This document shows positions 59,827 through 64,000 of a stretch of 64,000 bases of DNA, in pieces. The notes beneath the pieces are model-generated. The model was not told the DNA's origin. It worked only from the letters and a program-made list of their open reading frames with translations, and did not search any database. The position numbers and the translations under genes were made by a program. Position 1 is the stretch's first letter; each line of letters begins with the position of its first letter. Origin of the DNA: Megamerina dolium (taxonomy: Eukaryota; Arthropoda; Insecta; Diptera; Megamerinidae); the NCBI GenBank assembly GCA_963854835.1, contig OY978527.1, positions 29,926,047-29,990,046 on the forward strand. Direction: 5' to 3'.

Positions 59827-61052
59827 CTGGATCTTTTATTAGAGAACCTCTGTAAGCGATTTATATAGACGGCGATTACTGTAACTGTCAGACGTTTCTA
59901 AATCCAGCAACTGAGTAACTGGTAATTCGGATTCCGATAATGGACGACAATAAATGGGATGAACAAACAACCCATAGAAGATCCAAATACTTGTTCATAT
60001 TTAAAATCTTGTGGACAACAAAGCCGCTTCAGATTATAAGAAACCCTGGCAACTATGTTCACTATCATTAACAATATCTGTTGTCAATGAGACATAATAC
60101 TAGCTGTGGCAGAAAGAATATTTCGCATGAATGAGCACTGACAATTGCGATTGAAAATATTAGATATACAATAAAAATGTCTGCGAATAATTGATATTGA
60201 GAATCACCTAAAAGCAAAAGTACTTATTGTTCATGGTAGGAGTAAAAGTTAAACATACATACTTACGAATATGAAGTTAATTTAGCTTCATACTTCATGT
60301 TCTAGCAGAAAAGTAGTCAGATGTGTATGCAGTTGTGCTAAATAAATTTTACTTATTTGGAAATATTCGTAAGTACTATTTACTGGTACCTTTCTTTTAC
60401 CTTTCTATCTTTAAGATAGAATTTGAGTATATGTATACGTAATCGACCATTTCAACGCTTTCGACATACTTTTCAATGTGCTTAAAAATAGTCAAACAGA
60501 AATAATATGGAAATAAAAATAAATTCAAAATAAAATATTGAAAATATGGTAACATGCGATAAGATTTTAACTTTTCTTTACAAAATTTTTTTCAAACACA
60601 AAAGGTTTGGGAAATGTTGCCAAATTCAAAGTGATTAATTTGCCCAGAATCGCTCTACTGTCTATCACTGCCCCTTATATTGACTTCCGAACAAAATTAA
60701 CTTTTTTATAAGTTTCACTCACACCGCTCCCTGAATACGTCTGGAAGAGTAAAATATATCATCGACCAATATCAACGCTACCCAAGAATTGACGAGTCTA
60801 CGTACCGGAAGCACTCGGTCACGTGGTCGACCAAGGTCCATTCAAAACATTTCCGTATATTGCTGCTACAACAACAACAACAACCAATATCAGTTTTTCC
60901 TAAGCAACATTTTTTCCGAATATACTTACTGCATATTTTTACTCCTTAAACCCCAAAAGCCCATAATTATCCAAGAATCGCTTTTAGAGCCGTGAAAAGA
61001 ATGATCGACTACCATGAATTTTCTTCCCTTAGTATTTCCTCCAAAAATACTT
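59827..61052. other. gene-free DNA; possible retroelement 3' end at 60780-60885
   Basis: No gene recognised. The stretch 60789-60885 has a non-AT-rich composition (GAGTCTACGTACCGGAAGC, GGTCACGTGGTCGACCAAGG) and ends in a (CAA)n run at 60868-60882. This looks like a LINE or SINE 3' end with a simple-repeat tail, but I know no family for it. Confidence 0.4.
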
Positions 61053-61228
61053 ACCGTAGATCAGTGGTTAGTGTATTGACCTTCTGATCTGTAGGTTGTG
61101 TGTTAAACACGGTACTCACCTGTCGGCAAACAATTTGCAATTCTTCCGGCAGCAACAATTTGCCATGAAAAAGCTTGTAAAAGAGCTCTGTGGCAGAGCT
61201 CAGAAAAAGTGATGTCATAAGTTGTTCA
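61053..61228 (+). mobile_element. SINE copy S9, internally deleted
   Basis: Head ACCGTAGATCAGTGGTTAG (A box) and CTTCTGATCTGTAGGTTGTG. The B box and the following AACAAATTTAATATC block are deleted, joining directly to CGGTACTCACCTGTCGGC. The body continues through TTCTTCCGGCAGCAACAATT and AGCTCAGAAAAAGTGATGTC to about 61228. The 3' third is missing. Confidence 0.85.
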
Positions 61229-62086
61229 TTTTTTTATAACTACTTAACTATTTAGCCGCTTAACATCTTAAGAGCCACATGTACCATATTTATATTCTCT
61301 TGATTATATAAAACTCAATTCTGGGTATTTCAATGAATATTTCAACGTTCGTCATTTTTTGGGGTTTAAGACGATTCGACCGATTCAAACCACTCCAGAT
61401 TCGAATTCAGCGGACGTTATATTTATGTCGCCCGCTGGACAAAACATTTTTCTTTTCTTTCTTTCTTTTTTGTGTGACTGCGTAATTTTTTTGTGTATAA
61501 CAAATACAAATTGTTCCAGATGACGTAAATGGTAAGCATATTAAAGAAATCGGTTTTTTGAGAGAGCCAATCAATTGAATGCCAAAAAATATAGAAGTAA
61601 ATGTGTTTGTCATCTTCCATTTTCGGAGGCGTTGAAATATTTACAAGTATTGTGCATATGAATGTCAACGATTATGTCGTCTGCTAGTACCCACTTCACA
61701 TTTATATATACCTACTCTATAATTATTTGAAGTAAATAGCTATGAAAGACATCTAGAAAGCAACCCCCAATTCAATACTATTATTATATCGAATAAGTAC
61801 TTAATTATTAAAATTTTTGTAATATTTTTTTGCAAATTTATTTTTATCACAATTGTATGAATGAATATAAAAAATACACAAAATCCATCATCAACCAACA
61901 TACTTTCTGCATTTGGCACATTGAAATGCCAGTCATGTTATTTATGATAAATTTCAATACTTACCAAGTGACAATTACGGAACCAAGCGTTTTCCCTATT
62001 CACCATTATGGTTATTTTTCAAAATCAATGACAATTGACATTTGCCTTTTAAATATATTGTATATACATACAATATATACAATATA
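61229..62086. other. gene-free AT-rich DNA
   Basis: No gene recognised. A TA-rich quasi-palindrome (ATATTGTATATACATAC...) lies just before the next transposon. Confidence 0.5.
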
Positions 62087-62587
62087 AAGGGTTTTCCAAT
62101 AGGGATAATATGATTTTAAAATGTCATAGCGGCCATATTGAAAACAACAGAAACGTCAAATGCTGTCATTTGTATTCAGGATAGTCTGACAATTCAAAAT
62201 TGTAAAATACACGCTTCAACAGCACTTGGTTATTATTAATTTTATGAAAATATTATGAACGATTCAAGAAATGCAACTGCTAATTGGTCTCGAAGAAGCT
62301 GTATGCAGATAAACCACGAGCGCTTGAAGCATTGAAACAGAATATTTCATGTTGTATTGGTGATGTTAAATCATATTTAATGCATAGAGTCATCGAAAAT
62401 TGGACTCATCGAATTCGCTCCTGTAAGCAACGTCGTAGTGGTCATTTAAATGATGCCTTATCCCGAACATAATTGTCGATTCTCAAGCTAAAATCAAGCT
62501 CAAAATAATAAAAAAATATTGTTCTATCGAACATATTTCTTTTTTGATTACATTTTAAAATCATATTGTCCTTGTTGGAAAACCTTT
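62087..62587 (+). mobile_element. internally deleted DD41D element, fourth TIR family
   Basis: TA (62085-62086) is followed by AAGGGTTTTCCAATAGGGAT and then AATATGATTTTAAAATGT. The right end on the minus strand reads AGGTTTTCCAACAAGGACAA then TATGATTTTAAAATGT. Terminal repeats match over about 36 bp with few mismatches. The 501-bp element has a leader, then only the last part of a transposase gene. Confidence 0.9.
62260..62472 (+). pseudogene. DD41D transposase, C-terminal remnant
   Basis: A short piece SRNATANWSRRSC (62267-62302) matches the segment before the third Asp. It then jumps, at a shared TGT, to LYADKPRALEALKQNIS and a C-terminus VIENWTHRIRSCKQRRSGHL then NDALSRT, ending at a stop at 62470-62472. 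The equivalent in the 16.5-kb copy is VYADKPLTLEHLKTNIR...GGHLNDVVFHT. No catalytic Asp remains. Confidence 0.87.
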
Positions 62588-64000
62588 TATTTTTTATATT
62601 ATAATATTTTCATTTATTTTAAAATATGGCCGGAATAAAATGCATTGTTAAAGCTGCGTTGTACATCAGCATGGTGTTTTTCGCACCACTCTACCGGACA
62701 TGCTTCTAATGAATGTGAATAATCGCTACAAATCGATTTACTCCAGATACTTGATTAAACAAAGGCCATATGGCTAATAACGTTGCAAAACAAAATAAAT
62801 CCATGTGTGAAATATGGGACATAGATCACGACCGACTAGTCAAGTTTTAACGTTGCGACTGAACTACCAAAGAAATACCCACTACGATCTAAAGAAATTA
62901 GGACCTTCTATCATTCCCAAACGAACATTAACGCAAGTGAATAATTGAATTATTTTTCAGTAATTTTCAGTCAATTTGCACCATAACGAAACACTGCTGC
63001 AGATAGCCAAAAATTTTACTTCAACATTTATATTAAAGGATCGAAAAACTGATATAAAGTTTTTTCTTTTGGCTTTGTGACTCTTATTCAATTGCAAACC
63101 TCTAAAACTACAGGAGTATCGCGAAATACTATCTTATGGCAAAAGGAGCTTCGTTAATAAGGATGACTACATTAACCTACTACTTATTTACACTACTGTG
63201 TATTAATTTCATCATCCTTGTGCATATTAACCTTCATATAATTAAATTTCAATTTAAAATCAACTTTGTCTTAGATCGCAATCACTTTGTGTGAGATCAA
63301 TAAATATTGTTTGAATTAAAAACATAGCTGCCGTTGAGGTTAGACAAAGGCACAAACAAAGAAGTTCAGAGAACAAAACAAAAGAACAAAAATATATGGT
63401 AAATAATGAAAGACTAAAAAAGAAATTAGAAAACAGAACTAAGCAAGAGAATACATTCATTCAATAACGAACTAATGAAATAAATATAAGGCCCGTGCAA
63501 TTAATGTGCCAACACCGAACGCGCATCCGGTGTTTGAATTGCGGCGCGACTAGTCATTGTACTCAGTCGGGCGTAGACAATTAACTTCCGAGTAAATTAA
63601 ATTAAAAATAGAAAATGCGTTCTCATGATTAACCAACAGCAGTGGCAAGAACTTATGCCGAACAAAGACATGAACAACAATAACATCATCCATCTACAAT
63701 GTATTTATTATTGATGCTAATCCCGGTAAACCAGCATACCAGGATTAGTTAGTACCAAATAGTTCAAAGTAATTTGTTCATACAAATATCACTTGATAGT
63801 ATATCAATTTGAAGTATTTATAATAACATTTACCTGATTTTGTGTGAAAGAATTAACACTAAATTTCCGTCGGCTATCGCACACTTCTCGAACTATTCTG
63901 GCATGATTATAATAGCCACCATACTTTTATACGTTGGTTAGAAATATAACAAATTGGTGTTCTGAATTACCATTACAGTAACAAAAATAACAAAAATTCT
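62588..64000. other. gene-free DNA with a GC-rich, promoter-like patch
   Basis: No coding region recognised to the window end. The patch 63480-63590 combines a TATA-like AAATATAAGG (63483-63492), a short hairpin (AACACCG / CGGTGTT at about 63511-63536), GC-rich DNA and an initiator-like CTCAGTCGGG at about 63561-63570. It could be a promoter of a host gene or a retroelement leader; this is speculative. Confidence 0.35.

Overview
The window is AT-rich eukaryotic DNA, very probably from a dipteran and most likely a tephritid fruit fly. Support for this: long TA microsatellites, abundant TATGTATG/TACATATG runs, Tc1/mariner elements of the DD34D and DD41D types, an RTE-clade non-LTR retrotransposon with a (TAAG)n tail, an I-like fragment with a (TAA)n tail, and a multi-copy tRNA-derived SINE. 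The organism call is inference. No host protein-coding gene, rRNA or genuine tRNA gene could be supported. The window reads like intergenic or intronic DNA that has collected transposons.

Layout. 1-12.3 kb: gene-free DNA with two opposed SINEs around a TA microsatellite (3.6-4.8 kb), a decayed RTE fragment (8.3-8.7 kb), a third SINE (8.9-9.2 kb) and a degenerate tandem array (11.7-12.3 kb). 13-18.5 kb: a 5'-truncated I-like retrotransposon with a 12-bp target duplication, a near-intact DD41D (rosa-type) transposon (16.4-17.7 kb) and a decayed relative (18.1-18.5 kb). 21-31 kb: a Mos1-like mariner whose leader was hit by a 5'-truncated RTE copy (R1, reverse transcriptase frame open), SINEs, a mariner scrap, and a second RTE copy (R2) that keeps both ends and a 14-bp target duplication but is internally deleted. 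35-38 kb: a DD41D pseudo-element with long terminal inverted repeats and an RTE fragment with a fold-back 5' end. 43-45.2 kb: an RTE relic, SINE pieces, and an internally deleted sister of the 16.4-kb transposon set between TA microsatellites. 47-50.4 kb: two mariner pseudo-elements. 53.6-55.4 kb: two more DD41D relics. 57.6-64 kb: a second I-like fragment, a complete SINE with a 16-bp target duplication, and an internally deleted DD41D element.

The parts relate through mobilisation, not through a shared pathway. The DD41D elements could once have been moved by transposases like the one at 16496-17581. The SINE must have used an outside LINE for reverse transcription. The RTE copies are dead because of truncation or deletion. 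The most interesting points are: several DD41D lineages in one window, with internal-deletion derivatives; a SINE family with two different 3' tails, one ending in a CCTAA run; perfect short-loop inverted repeats, one clearly a snap-back at the 5' end of an RTE insertion; and a degenerate tandem array of about 125-143-bp units.
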